DNA from: an uncultured Blautia sp.
Lineage (GTDB): Bacteria > Bacillota > Clostridia > Lachnospirales > Lachnospiraceae
NCBI RefSeq assembly: GCF_947654165.1
Contig: NZ_CANTKB010000044.1
Coordinates: forward strand, 1 to 21,036
Length of the DNA stretch: 21,036 nt
Direction of reading: 5' to 3'
This document shows, in pieces, positions 14,541-21,036 of the stretch. A program made the translations under genes and the position numbers. The notes under the pieces are model-generated. The model made no database searches. It was not told the origin of the DNA and saw only the letters and a list, made by a program, of their open reading frames with translations. Numbering within the stretch: the first letter of the stretch is position 1; every line of letters begins with the position of its first letter.

Positions 14541-14567
14541 AAATTGTGCAGACCGTCTGCACAATTT
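14541..14567. promoter_or_regulatory. 12-bp perfect palindrome between the WYL tail and the Fic gene
   Basis: AAATTGTGCAGA (14541-14552) and TCTGCACAATTT (14556-14567) pair perfectly around the 3-base centre CCG. It lies 42 bp upstream of the Fic start and 11 bp after the WYL remnant stop. No T-run follows, so an operator for a dimeric regulator is as likely as a terminator. WYL regulators often control the adjacent gene, which would make Fic a candidate target. Confidence 0.6.
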
Positions 14568-14577
14568 CAAATTTACA

Positions 14578-14823
14578 CTATTCGCTTTCCTGCATATCCT
14601 CATCGGTTTTTGCAATCATTTGTCTGTACTGTTCTTTCACACTCTCCGGTGCAAGTATTTGTACCTTACCATTGAAACTAAACACCCAACCGAAAAAGGT
14701 AGGACTGGCTGATACTTCTGTCCGTACTCTGAAAGAAGTCATATCATACGCAAGGGTCGTCACATCTTCTCCGAAACGGTCAACCATTGTTTTCATCAAG
14801 CAGTTGCCGTTGTGCAATAAAAT
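14578..14823 (-). pseudogene. C-terminal remnant of a WYL-domain transcriptional regulator
   Basis: About 80 codons remain. CLMKTMVDRFGEDV, TSFRVRTEVSASPTFFGWVF and KVQILAPESVKEQYRQMI match the C-terminal (WCX) part of WYL-domain regulators from Clostridia. The helix-turn-helix and WYL core are missing. The frame joins the truncated hsdR in a different frame near 14823, so a deletion removed the regulator head together with most of the restriction locus. Not expected to be functional. Confidence 0.75.
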
Positions 14824-15304
14824 GCCCCCTGAACCGGAACAATGCCGCCGTGATTATTCGGCTTCTTTACTTCAATAAATACAAGTGGAAGTCCATTCAC
14901 AAACAATGTAATATCAGGTCTAAATTCATCTTGGTCACGCTTACAAGTGAACTCGGCGGTAAAATGATATGTATTATTCTTTGGATTCTCAAAATCCACC
15001 AACCTAACAGGCGAAACAGACGATAAACGCTCGTAAAAACTGCGTCCTATATCATCATTATCTAATTCCTGCCTAATAGTTTTCAGTGTCTGTTCCGCTT
15101 CTCCTGCGTGAGTAGGATTAAGCCATGCGAACTGCTCCTTAAAAACGTCAATTAAGATATTGGTATCAGGGTCATATACTGTACCTGCCATATCCTCAGT
15201 TATTTTTCCAAAATAAGTATAACCAAGTCGTGTCAAATGAACCATTGCTGGCATTTGAACACGGTAGCTTCGTTAAACATATTTTTCTTACCACTTGCCG
15301 CCAT
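14824..15304 (-). pseudogene. hsdR: 5' remnant of a type I restriction endonuclease subunit (HsdR), frameshifted and truncated
   Basis: About 160 codons survive of roughly 1000. The original start is the ATG at 15304 (MAASGKKNMFNEATVF) with AGGAGG seven bases upstream. After F16 one base is missing (between 15256 and 15257), and the family sequence resumes in another frame with MPAMVHLTRLGYTYFGKI. The N-terminal nuclease region follows, with RPDITLFVNGLPLVFIEVKK, giving the PD-(D/E)xK residues Asp and Glu-x-Lys. The match ends at about KKPNNHGGI, near 14830, where the WYL remnant takes over. The helicase motor, hsdM and hsdS are absent, so no restriction activity is possible. Confidence 0.85.
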
Positions 15305-15321
15305 CTGCAGACCTCCTCATA

Positions 15322-15527
15322 TCATTCGTCTAATATGACTTCACATACATCGCCAATATCACAATAAATACTTTGCAAATTCTCATCAGCACATCAATGG
15401 ATACTATCTCGTTCTTATTTAACTTTGTTGCAACAGACGATGAAATCTCTGCTGCATGCATTAAATCTTGTCTTTCCATTTGATTATCAATCATAAGTTT
15501 TTGAAGTTTATTATAGCGTATTCTCAT
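15322..15527 (-). pseudogene. Small XRE/HTH regulator with a one-base frameshift
   Basis: The frame from ATG 15527 (AAGGAG seven bases upstream) reads as a short helix-turn-helix protein: YNKLQKLMIDNQMERQDLMH, then AAEISSSVATKLNKNEIVSI and DVLMRICKVF. This type is usually about 65-70 aa and ends with CDIGDVCEVI. Here those residues occur in the next frame: after KVF (near 15363) a one-base loss gives IVILAMYVKSY and a premature stop at 15330. The shifted frame reads CDIGDVCEVILDE and stops at 15322. Its stop is just before the hsdR ribosome site, so the two formed an operon. The first three helices are intact, so some DNA binding may remain. Confidence 0.75.
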
Positions 15528-15581
15528 CTGTAACGCTCCTTCGTATTCTCCGTTCTTTTAGGTTACAGCTATTTATTTAAC

Positions 15582-15610
15582 ATCCTACTATAAATATTCT
15601 ATCTTTTCAA
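15582..15610 (-). promoter_or_regulatory. Candidate promoter of the XRE-hsdR remnant operon
   Basis: On the minus strand TTGAAA (15605-15610), a 17-base spacer and TAGGAT (15582-15587), 54 bp upstream of the XRE start. Confidence 0.5.
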
Positions 15611-15717
15611 GATATAGAGATTTATTTGCAATCTATATTCATTAAGGTGTCACTTTTTCATAGCACCTATTATAAGTTATCTGAGACAACTAATAGTTGT
15701 TATTGCAAAGCCAAAAG
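15611..15717. other. Non-coding gap between the remnant operon promoter and the solo repeat
   Basis: About 107 AT-rich bases. ATCTTTTCAAGAT just before it (15601-15613) is a small palindrome overlapping the -35 box. Apart from short AT-rich imperfect palindromes I see no gene, promoter pair or RNA motif. Confidence 0.4.
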
Positions 15718-15752
15718 TAGGCCAGCATAGAAAAATTTTGAATTTTAGCCTA
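15718..15752 (-). repeat. Solo copy of the TAGG-N27-CCTA unit
   Basis: TAGG at 15718 and CCTA at 15749, again exactly 31 bases apart. Read on the minus strand it gives GATAGGCTAAAATTCAAAAT ... GGCCTACTTTTGG, which closely follows the left and right consensus of the array at 7573-7867. It lies at the border between the defence remnant and the rbs operon terminator. Confidence 0.75.
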
Positions 15753-15782
15753 TCTTGCCATCCCCGGAACCTTTCAGGAGCA

Positions 15783-15815
15783 CAAAAAGGCTATCAGAAA
15801 AAATCCTGATAGCCT
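15783..15815 (-). terminator. Intrinsic terminator of the ribose operon
   Basis: AGGCTATCAG (15788-15797) and CTGATAGCCT (15806-15815) pair perfectly; on the minus strand TTTTTG follows. It begins 14 bases after the rbsB stop. Confidence 0.9.
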
Positions 15816-15828
15816 CATTTCACTTCTA

Positions 15829-16743
15829 TTATTTAATTAATTCCACTTCTACAGGAAGTGATTTTTCTACGGTCTCTCCATTGATCAATTTGATTGCTGT
15901 CTGTACTGCTGTTTCTCCCATGAGTTCTGGTTTCTGTGCTACAGTTGCTGCCATTTTCCCTGCTTTTACTGCTGTAACCGCATCATCTGTTGCATCAAAT
16001 CCGATGATCTTAATATCTTTTCCTGATGCTGCAACCGCTTCCACCGCACCCAGTGCCATCTCATCATTGTGTGCAAAAACACCTTTTACTTCCGGTGAAG
16101 ACTGCAGAATGTTTTCCATAACGTTCATACCTTCTGCACGGTTGAAATTCGCTGTCTGGCTGGCCACAACCTCCAGAGCTGCGTCTGCTGCCTCATGAAA
16201 TCCGGCTCCCCTGTCAATAGTTGCAGATGCACCAGGTACGCCTTCCAGCTCTGCTGCTTTTGCACCTTCACCGATCAATTCTACCAAATACTCTGTTGCC
16301 ATCTTCGCACCTGCAACATTATCTGAAGCAATCTGGCAATCCACTTCTACTCCATTTACTACACGGTCAACAGAAATCACTTTGATTCCTTTTGACACTG
16401 CATTTTGCACTGCCGGTGCAACGGCATCTGAATCTACTGGATTTACGATCAAAACACTTACATTTCTTGAAATCAGGTCTTCAATATCATTGGTCTGTTT
16501 TGCTGCATCATCGCCTGCATCTACCACAACCAGTTTTACACCCTGTTTCTCAGCTTCTGCCTTTGCACCCTCGGAAAGAGATACAAAAAACGGATTGTTT
16601 AAGGTTGAAACAGAAAATCCAACTGCTCCGCTTCCGCTGTTCTCTCCGGAAAGCTCTCCTTCTCCGTCTATGGTGATGGCATTACATCCGCCCAATGAAA
16701 ACATCATGGCAACAGCCAGTAAAAGTCCTACTATTTTTTTCAT
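15829..16743 (-). CDS. rbsB: Ribose ABC transporter substrate-binding lipoprotein
   Basis: 304 aa. It captures ribose outside the membrane and delivers it to RbsC. The lipoprotein signal is KKIVGLLLAVAMMFSLGGC with Cys20 as the lipid attachment site. After a Gly/Ser linker the type I sugar-binding fold follows: FSVSTLNNPFFVSLSEGAKA (about 48-67), VKLVVVDAGDDAAKQTNDIE, ISRNVSVLIVNPVDSDAVAP, GVPGASATIDRGAGFHEA, VKGVFAHNDEMALGAVEA and IKIIGFDATDDAV. All are typical of the ribose/galactose/autoinducer-2 binding family. Start: ATG at 16743 with AGGAG ten bases upstream. It is last in the operon, 11 bp after rbsC, and followed by a strong terminator. Ribose as ligand is inferred from rbsK and rbsD in the same operon. 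Confidence 0.93.
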   Translation of the reverse strand: MKKIVGLLLAVAMMFSLGGCNAITIDGEGELSGENSGSGAVGFSVSTLNNPFFVSLSEGAKAEAEKQGVKLVVVDAGDDAAKQTNDIEDLISRNVSVLIVNPVDSDAVAPAVQNAVSKGIKVISVDRVVNGVEVDCQIASDNVAGAKMATEYLVELIGEGAKAAELEGVPGASATIDRGAGFHEAADAALEVVASQTANFNRAEGMNVMENILQSSPEVKGVFAHNDEMALGAVEAVAASGKDIKIIGFDATDDAVTAVKAGKMAATVAQKPELMGETAVQTAIKLINGETVEKSLPVEVELIK

Positions 16744-16754
16744 ATTCTTTTCTC

Positions 16755-17696
16755 CTATCGTTTTCTATCTGACAATACTGCTACTAAAATAACCAGTCCT
16801 TTGATCACATCCTGATAGTAGGAAGAAACACCTAAGATATTTAATCCATTGTTCAATACAGCGATGATCAATACACCAATAAAGGTTCCGTAAATTTTTC
16901 CCCGTCCTCCGCTCATACTGGTTCCGCCTAAAGCTACTGCGGCAATGGCGTCTAACTCATAGCCGGTTCCCAGTGTCGGCTGTGCAGAGCCTAATCTTGA
17001 TAATAAGATAAGGCCAGATAAGGCTGCCATAAATCCTGAAATCGCATAAGCAGCAATTTTTGTCTTATGAATGTTGATACCTGCAAGTTTTGCACACTTT
17101 GCATTGCTTCCTGTTGCATAAACAGCACGTCCGAAGGTTGTCTTATTTAATAATACATAAAATCCGATAAAGATAAGGATTAACAGAATAACCGGGATGG
17201 GAATGTGATACCAGTTTCCTTTTCCGATCAATTTTAATACAAAGCTGTCTCCTAAATTTGAGATTGGTTTACCGCCTGTAAAAATCATGGTAAGTCCGCG
17301 GTAAACAGTCATGGTGATCAGGGTTGCGATAAACGGCTGTAATCTTCCCTTGGTCACTAATAATCCGCTGATGATTCCAAATCCGGTTCCAAGTACCAAT
17401 GCCAGAATCATGGCAAGCCCTGCCGGAACGCCGCTTGTGATCATTCCTGCACAAAGTGCTGTACTAAGAGCCAGAACAGAGCCCACGGAAAGGTCGATGG
17501 CATCTGTCAGGATAACACAAGTCATACCAAATGCGATCAATCCATTAATGGACGACTGGCGAAGCAAAGATAAAAGGTTCCCCCATGTCCGAAATTCAGG
17601 ACTGACAATACTGATACCCACTACCAGCAACACCAGAGCAATCAGAGCGCCCAGATCCTGGACATGATTCATAATCGTTTCCTTATTGATTTTCAT
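16755..17696 (-). CDS. rbsC: Ribose ABC transporter permease
   Basis: 313 aa integral membrane protein of the branched-chain/sugar permease family (BPD_transp_2); usual length is about 310-325. It forms the ribose channel as a dimer with RbsA. Eight to ten hydrophobic helices are visible, beginning LGALIALVLLVVGISIVSPEF (about 15-35). The family signature ILTDAIDLSVGSVLALST lies at about 62-79, and AIAAVALGGTSMSGGRGKIYGTFIGVLII near 252-280 is the conserved region that contacts the ATPase. The start ATG at 17696 overlaps the rbsA stop by four bases (ATGA), indicating translational coupling. Confidence 0.93.
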   Translation of the reverse strand: MKINKETIMNHVQDLGALIALVLLVVGISIVSPEFRTWGNLLSLLRQSSINGLIAFGMTCVILTDAIDLSVGSVLALSTALCAGMITSGVPAGLAMILALVLGTGFGIISGLLVTKGRLQPFIATLITMTVYRGLTMIFTGGKPISNLGDSFVLKLIGKGNWYHIPIPVILLILIFIGFYVLLNKTTFGRAVYATGSNAKCAKLAGINIHKTKIAAYAISGFMAALSGLILLSRLGSAQPTLGTGYELDAIAAVALGGTSMSGGRGKIYGTFIGVLIIAVLNNGLNILGVSSYYQDVIKGLVILVAVLSDRKR

Positions 17697-19180
17697 TCTA
17701 TTGTACCTCCCGTAGCTAATGTCATAATATTTTCCTGATTGGCCTCTTCTTTTGTAAGGATTCCACGAACTTCTCCTTCCCGCACCACCATGATACGGTC
17801 GCTCATACCAAGCACTTCCGGAAGTTCCGAGGAAACCATAATGATTGCTACCCCATTTGAAGCCAGTTCATTGATAATCGTATAAATTTCTTTTTTTGCA
17901 CCGATATCCACACCTCTGGTGGGCTCATCCAGAATCAGAATATCAGGATTTGTATAGATCCATTTTGCGAACACAACTTTCTGCTGATTTCCACCGCTTA
18001 AATTGCTGCATTCATGCTGAGGACCAAAACATTTGATATGAAGCTCCTTGATTCCTTTTTTTACCAACTCGTCTTCTTCTTTAGAACCCACAAAGGCATG
18101 TCTGGAAATTCTGGACAGATTGGTCAGTGCAATATTTTTCTCAATGCTTTCTTCCAGCATCAGACCTTCTACTTTCCGGTCCTCTGTGATAAAACCGATT
18201 CCGTGTTTAATCGCATCCATGGGTGATTTTATACGCACTTCTTTTCCTGCTATACGAATACTTCCGCTGTCATAAGCAAGATTTCCGAAGATTGCCTGCA
18301 TGATCTCTGTTCTTCCGGCTCCCATCAGACCGGATACACCCAGTACCTCTCCTGCCTTTACCTCAAAGCTCACCTGTTGAAAAACACCATTTTTTGTCAA
18401 ATCGCTAACTTCCAGAATGGGATCACCGATTTCGCAGTTTCTCTTTGGATATCGTTCTCCGATCTCACGTCCGATCATCATCTTCACAATTTCATTCATA
18501 TTGGTTTTCGGGATTTCTCTTGTTCCGATATAGGTACCATCTCTCAATACACTGATTCTGTCGCAAAGTTCGAAGATTTCTTCCATACGATGAGAGATGT
18601 AAACAATGGATACCCCTTCTTTTCGAAGTGTCTGGATCACCTCAAACAGCACTGAGGTCTCGCTTTGTGTCAAAGCTGCTGTGGGTTCATCCATGATAAT
18701 TACCTTGGCATCTACCATAAGTGCCTTACAGATTTCAATCATCTGCTGCTGCCCTACAGAAAGATTGGACATTACTTCTGTGGGGGAAATAGAAACCCCA
18801 AGGCGTTTCAGTGCTTCTTCTGATTTCCTCCTCATCTCTTTCTGGTTGCAGATTCCAAAACAGTTCTTTATCTCTTTTCCCATGAACAGATTTTCTTCTA
18901 CCGTCAGATCAAAGAGTACATTTAGCTCCTGATGGATAAACACGATTCCTGCTTTTTCCGCTTCCTGCGGATTTTTATAATTTACTTCTTTTCCGTCTAC
19001 CAGTACCGTGCCCGCATCTTTTGTATATACGCCGGTCAAGATTTTCATCAGTGTGGATTTTCCTGCACCGTTTTCACCCATCAGTGCATGAACCTCCCCA
19101 TCCCCCAGAACAAATCCGGCATTTTTCAGTACCTGATTGCTTCCAAAGGACTTGTCAATTCCTTTCATCTCAATTCTCAT
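17693..19180 (-). CDS. rbsA: Ribose ABC transporter ATP-binding protein (two ATPase domains)
   Basis: 495 aa, the normal size for this fused double ATPase. It powers ribose import through RbsC on the cytoplasmic side. First domain: Walker A GENGAGKST (about 35-43), signature NLSVGQQQMIE (about 137-147), Walker B VIIMDEPTAAL (about 161-171). Second domain: atypical P-loop GLMGAGRTE (about 282-290), signature NLSGGNQQK (about 388-396), Walker B ILILDEPTRGVDIG. The degenerate second P-loop is normal for RbsA/MglA proteins. Start: ATG at 19180, chosen because GGGAGG lies seven bases upstream; a longer frame would overlap rbsD. It follows rbsD by 23 bp and overlaps rbsC by four bases. Confidence 0.94.
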   Translation of the reverse strand: MRIEMKGIDKSFGSNQVLKNAGFVLGDGEVHALMGENGAGKSTLMKILTGVYTKDAGTVLVDGKEVNYKNPQEAEKAGIVFIHQELNVLFDLTVEENLFMGKEIKNCFGICNQKEMRRKSEEALKRLGVSISPTEVMSNLSVGQQQMIEICKALMVDAKVIIMDEPTAALTQSETSVLFEVIQTLRKEGVSIVYISHRMEEIFELCDRISVLRDGTYIGTREIPKTNMNEIVKMMIGREIGERYPKRNCEIGDPILEVSDLTKNGVFQQVSFEVKAGEVLGVSGLMGAGRTEIMQAIFGNLAYDSGSIRIAGKEVRIKSPMDAIKHGIGFITEDRKVEGLMLEESIEKNIALTNLSRISRHAFVGSKEEDELVKKGIKELHIKCFGPQHECSNLSGGNQQKVVFAKWIYTNPDILILDEPTRGVDIGAKKEIYTIINELASNGVAIIMVSSELPEVLGMSDRIMVVREGEVRGILTKEEANQENIMTLATGGTIE

Positions 19181-19203
19181 TTTGCCACCTCCCGTTTTCC
19201 TAC

Positions 19204-19608
19204 TCAGAACAAGCACGCAGACTGCAGGATAATATTTGCATAAGGTGTTGTTTCGCCGGTTCGAATCACAGCCTTACATGTACGAGTCTGTTCTTTTAAT
19301 CTCCCATGTGACACATATTCGATCTCACAGTCTTCTTCTCTGTCAAATAACTGCAGAATCTGTTCCAGCATTTCCGGGTTCTTTGTCTTAATCTCTTCTG
19401 CCAGAATGATCTTTTCTATTTTCATCTCTTTTTTCACTTCACAAAGCACATCCATAAAGCCCGGTACCCCGAATTTTAATGCCAAATCGATTCTTTCTGT
19501 TTCTTCGGGAATCGGAAGTCCGCAGTCTCCCACTGCAATCTGATCTGTATGTCCCATATACGACAATACTCTGGAAATATCACTGTTCAAAATGCCGTTC
19601 TTTTTCAT
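19204..19608 (-). CDS. rbsD: D-ribose pyranase
   Basis: 134 aa. RbsD converts beta-ribopyranose to ribofuranose so that ribokinase can use it. The N-terminus NSDISRVLSYMGHTDQIAVGDCGLPIP contains the catalytic His20 and the conserved GDCGLP loop. The C-terminus VIRTGETTPYANIILQSACLF is the characteristic family ending (RTGE-PYANIIL). Length matches the family. The start ATG overlaps the rbsK stop by three bases of an ATGA, so the two are translationally coupled. Confidence 0.95.
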   Translation of the reverse strand: MKKNGILNSDISRVLSYMGHTDQIAVGDCGLPIPEETERIDLALKFGVPGFMDVLCEVKKEMKIEKIILAEEIKTKNPEMLEQILQLFDREEDCEIEYVSHGRLKEQTRTCKAVIRTGETTPYANIILQSACLF

Positions 19609-20504
19609 CTTCCTGATTCCTCCATAGCTTTTTTTACCTCTTCGCAGGTGGGCATTCCGCCTTGTGCTCCGAATTTTTCTGTGGAAAGACTTGCTGCTGT
19701 ATTTGCAAATACAAGAGCATCCTTCACTGATTTTCCTTCTGTAATAGCTACAGTAAATGCCCCGTTAAGGGTATCTCCGGCTCCGGTTGTATCTACTACT
19801 TTTGCTTTTCTCGCAGGTACCAGAAGGATTTCTCCTTCTTTGGAACAGGTGCTGACTCCTCTTGAGCCCTGTGTGATCACCAGTTTTTCCGGATACCTTC
19901 TCATCAGTTCCTCGAAACTGTATCCGTTGCCAAAAATGATCACAGTCTCATGCTCATTGGGGGTAAGATACGTTACCTTCTCAATGATCTCTGCCTTTAC
20001 CGGTCTTGCAGGTCCCGGATTCAGCACTGCTTTGATTCCATGTTCAAAACAAAATTCAATCACATATTCAATGGTTTCCTGTGGAATTTCGTGCTGAAGA
20101 AGTACGATTTCACATTCCAGAAGATCTTTTTCTATTTCCTTGACATATTCTACTGTTACTTCTCTATTGGCACCTTCCACCACAACAATGGTATTATCCT
20201 GTTCGCCAACGGTTATGATGGCAAGTCCGGTTGGCACCCCTTCTATTGTTTTGATATGAGAGATATCCACACCCTGCTCTTTCAGATTTCTTTTAAGACT
20301 CTCTCCTGCCCCATCGTTTCCTACACATCCGAACATGGACACCTCTGCTCCGAGTCTTGACATTGCCACAGCCTGATTGGCACCTTTTCCTCCTGGAATG
20401 TACTGAAGATTCTCTCCCTTTAAGGTTTCTCCTTTCAGCGGGATTCTTTCCGCCTGTACTGTCATATCCATGTTAATGCTTCCGACTACACCGATTTTTT
20501 TCAT
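19605..20504 (-). CDS. rbsK: Ribokinase
   Basis: 299 aa, PfkB family. It phosphorylates D-ribose to ribose 5-phosphate with ATP in the cytoplasm, feeding the pentose phosphate pathway. Visible motifs: GSINMDMTV (8-16), substrate-binding GGKGANQAVAMSRLGA (38-53), LNPGPA (161-166), TPNEHE (181-186) and the anion hole/catalytic loop DTTGAGDTLNGAF (238-250) with Asp244 as the base. NTAAS near 270 is also typical. Start: ATG at 20504 with AAGGA nine bases upstream. It is first in the operon, directly behind the promoter and two operators. Confidence 0.95.
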   Translation of the reverse strand: MKKIGVVGSINMDMTVQAERIPLKGETLKGENLQYIPGGKGANQAVAMSRLGAEVSMFGCVGNDGAGESLKRNLKEQGVDISHIKTIEGVPTGLAIITVGEQDNTIVVVEGANREVTVEYVKEIEKDLLECEIVLLQHEIPQETIEYVIEFCFEHGIKAVLNPGPARPVKAEIIEKVTYLTPNEHETVIIFGNGYSFEELMRRYPEKLVITQGSRGVSTCSKEGEILLVPARKAKVVDTTGAGDTLNGAFTVAITEGKSVKDALVFANTAASLSTEKFGAQGGMPTCEEVKKAMEESGR

Positions 20505-20527
20505 CCTCTACATCCTTTCCTTTTTTT

Positions 20528-20539
20528 GAAACCCGTTTC
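20528..20539 (-). promoter_or_regulatory. RbsR operator, leader-proximal site
   Basis: GAAACGGGTTTC on the minus strand, 24 bp upstream of the rbsK start and about 60 bp into the leader. It is flanked by a further half site GTTTC at 20544-20548 on the plus strand. It could act as a roadblock or in a loop with the site at 20583, 55 bp away. Confidence 0.8.
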
Positions 20540-20582
20540 ATGTGTTTCAAAAAAAATATTTATTTGCACCATTTATTTATTT

Positions 20583-20594
20583 GAAACCCGTTTC
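20583..20594 (-). promoter_or_regulatory. RbsR operator, promoter-proximal site
   Basis: GAAACGGGTTTC on the minus strand, beginning 14 bases after the -10 box, thus around positions +6 to +17. Identical to the site in front of rbsR and in the same orientation relative to transcription. Confidence 0.85.
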
Positions 20595-20607
20595 AATTTG
20601 TAGTTTC

Positions 20608-20636
20608 ATTATATGGCTCTTCCAATAAAAAGTCAA
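20608..20636 (-). promoter_or_regulatory. Promoter of the ribose operon
   Basis: On the minus strand TTGACT (20631-20636), a 17-base spacer and a consensus TATAAT (20608-20613). No cre-like catabolite site with the proper central CG is seen; the nearby palindromes fit RbsR. Confidence 0.9.
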
Positions 20637-20696
20637 CTACTTTATACAATTTCAACTTTTTCTATAATTTCATGTATCTGTTTTTATGTATTTTGC

Positions 20697-20731
20697 ACAA
20701 AAAGGGCCTGTTTCTCTTCGAAACAAGCCCT
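20697..20731 (-). terminator. Second intrinsic terminator after the tRNA cluster
   Basis: AGGGCCTGTTTC (20703-20714) and GAAACAAGCCCT (20720-20731) pair with one mismatch. On the minus strand TTTTTGTG follows. It shields the rbs promoter from tRNA transcription. Confidence 0.8.
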
Positions 20732-20742
20732 GTACACCATAC

Positions 20743-20777
20743 AAAAAACCCCTCTTCAGTACCTGAAAAGGGGTTTT
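20743..20777 (-). terminator. First intrinsic terminator after the tRNA cluster
   Basis: CCCCTCTTCAG (20749-20759) and CTGAAAAGGGG (20763-20773) pair with one mismatch, with A- and T-runs on both sides. On the minus strand TTTTTT follows. It begins three bases after the tRNA-Met 3' end. Confidence 0.85.
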
Positions 20778-20779
20778 AG

Positions 20780-20853
20780 TAGCGAGAGGGGGATTCGAAC
20801 CCTCGACACTACGGGTATGAACCGTATGCTCTAGCCAACTGAGCTATCTCGCC
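20780..20853 (-). tRNA. tRNA-Met (CAT anticodon)
   Basis: 74 bases on the minus strand. Acceptor arms GGCGAGA and TCTCGCT with discriminator A, D-arm TAGCTCAGTTGGCTAGAGC, anticodon stem TACGG/CCGTA with loop TTCATAC, T-loop GGTTCGAATCC. Anticodon CAT and G1-C72 pairing fit elongator Met. The CCA end is not encoded. An Ile tRNA with modified C34 cannot be fully excluded but the body resembles Firmicute Met. Confidence 0.93.
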
Positions 20854-20884
20854 ATCTCTATTCTTTTGTTTTTTTGCAAAAGAA

Positions 20885-20958
20885 TGGGACCTATAGGGCT
20901 CGAACCTATGACCCTCTGCTTGTAAGGCAGATGCTCTCCCAGCTGAGCTAAGATCCCA
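20885..20958 (-). tRNA. tRNA-Val (TAC anticodon)
   Basis: 74 bases on the minus strand. Acceptor arms GGGATCT/AGGTCCC region, D-arm TAGCTCAGCTGGGAGAGC, anticodon stem TCTGC/GCAGA with loop CTTACAA, T-loop GGTTCGAGCCC. The CCA end is not encoded. Confidence 0.93.
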
Positions 20959-20983
20959 TTTGAATTTAATGTCTTCCGACAAG

Positions 20984-21036
20984 TAGCGAGAGGGGGATTC
21001 GAACCCTCGACACTACGGGTATGAACCGTATGCTCT
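20984..21036 (-). tRNA. tRNA-Met (CAT), second copy, cut by the window end
   Basis: The 53 visible bases are identical to the 3' part of the tRNA-Met at 20780-20853, including the anticodon loop TTCATAC. The 5' part lies beyond the window. Confidence 0.9.

Noticed and set aside
15559..15587. Another TAGG...CCTA unit upstream of the XRE remnant
   Set aside because: The distance from TAGG to CCTA is 25, not 31, and the flanking consensus is missing; the CCTA is part of a -10 box.
20528..20594. CcpA cre sites in front of rbsK
   Set aside because: The 14-base palindromes look cre-like, but the central CG falls one base off the cre consensus. The identical site in front of rbsR fits RbsR better.

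Overview
The window reads as a chromosomal segment of a low-to-moderate GC Firmicute, most likely a gut Clostridium-like Lachnospiraceae member. This is an inference from AGGAGG-type ribosome sites, TTGACA/TATAAT-type promoters, the ProC, RbsK and DUF6512-like protein sequences, and the mobile elements. No 16S or other marker gene is present, so the genus is open.

Layout. (1) 1 to about 4945 is the right-hand part of an integrated mobilizable element on the minus strand: a MobV-type relaxase, a non-coding block with a compound hairpin that could be oriT, an XRE regulator with a long helical C-terminus, and a P4/D5-type primase-helicase. Its edge interrupts a lipoprotein gene of the NMT1/THI5-like (ThiY-type) ABC importer family, whose 5' part survives at 4946-5398. 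(2) 5570-7480 is an apparently intact group II intron with its reverse transcriptase/maturase. (3) 7481-8063 is a small graveyard. It holds a minus-strand gene fragment, a regular array of six TAGG-N27-CCTA units with a 52-bp period, and a plus-strand gene tail followed by an intrinsic terminator. (4) 8092-12070 is ordinary core-like content: an unrecognised 343-aa protein, a tandem GNAT acetyltransferase, an 86-aa small protein, a DUF6512-like membrane protein and proC. (5) 12093-13150 is a LacI-family regulator, almost certainly rbsR. (6) 13202-15770 is a decayed defence island: a Fic protein with a built-in antitoxin segment, the tail of a WYL regulator fused by deletion to the head of a type I restriction HsdR, and a small XRE regulator. 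The last two each carry a one-base frameshift. A 24-bp perfect palindrome lies at one side and a solo copy of the TAGG-N27-CCTA unit at the other. (7) 15783-20636 is a complete ribose operon, rbsK-rbsD-rbsA-rbsC-rbsB, on the minus strand, with a strong promoter, two operators and a terminator. (8) 20697-21036 is a tRNA cluster Met-Val-Met (the last one cut by the window edge), with two terminators.

How it works together. RbsA, RbsC and RbsB import ribose, RbsD interconverts its ring forms and RbsK phosphorylates it. The LacI-family protein probably represses both itself and the operon, because the same 12-bp operator (GAAACGGGTTTC in the sense direction) sits just after the -10 box of both promoters. 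rbsR and the operon face each other tail to tail and are now separated by the Fic/restriction remnant. The most unusual signal is the TAGG-N27-CCTA array. Its fixed 31-bp and 20-22-bp spacings equal about three and two helical turns, so every half-site would fall on the same face of the DNA.
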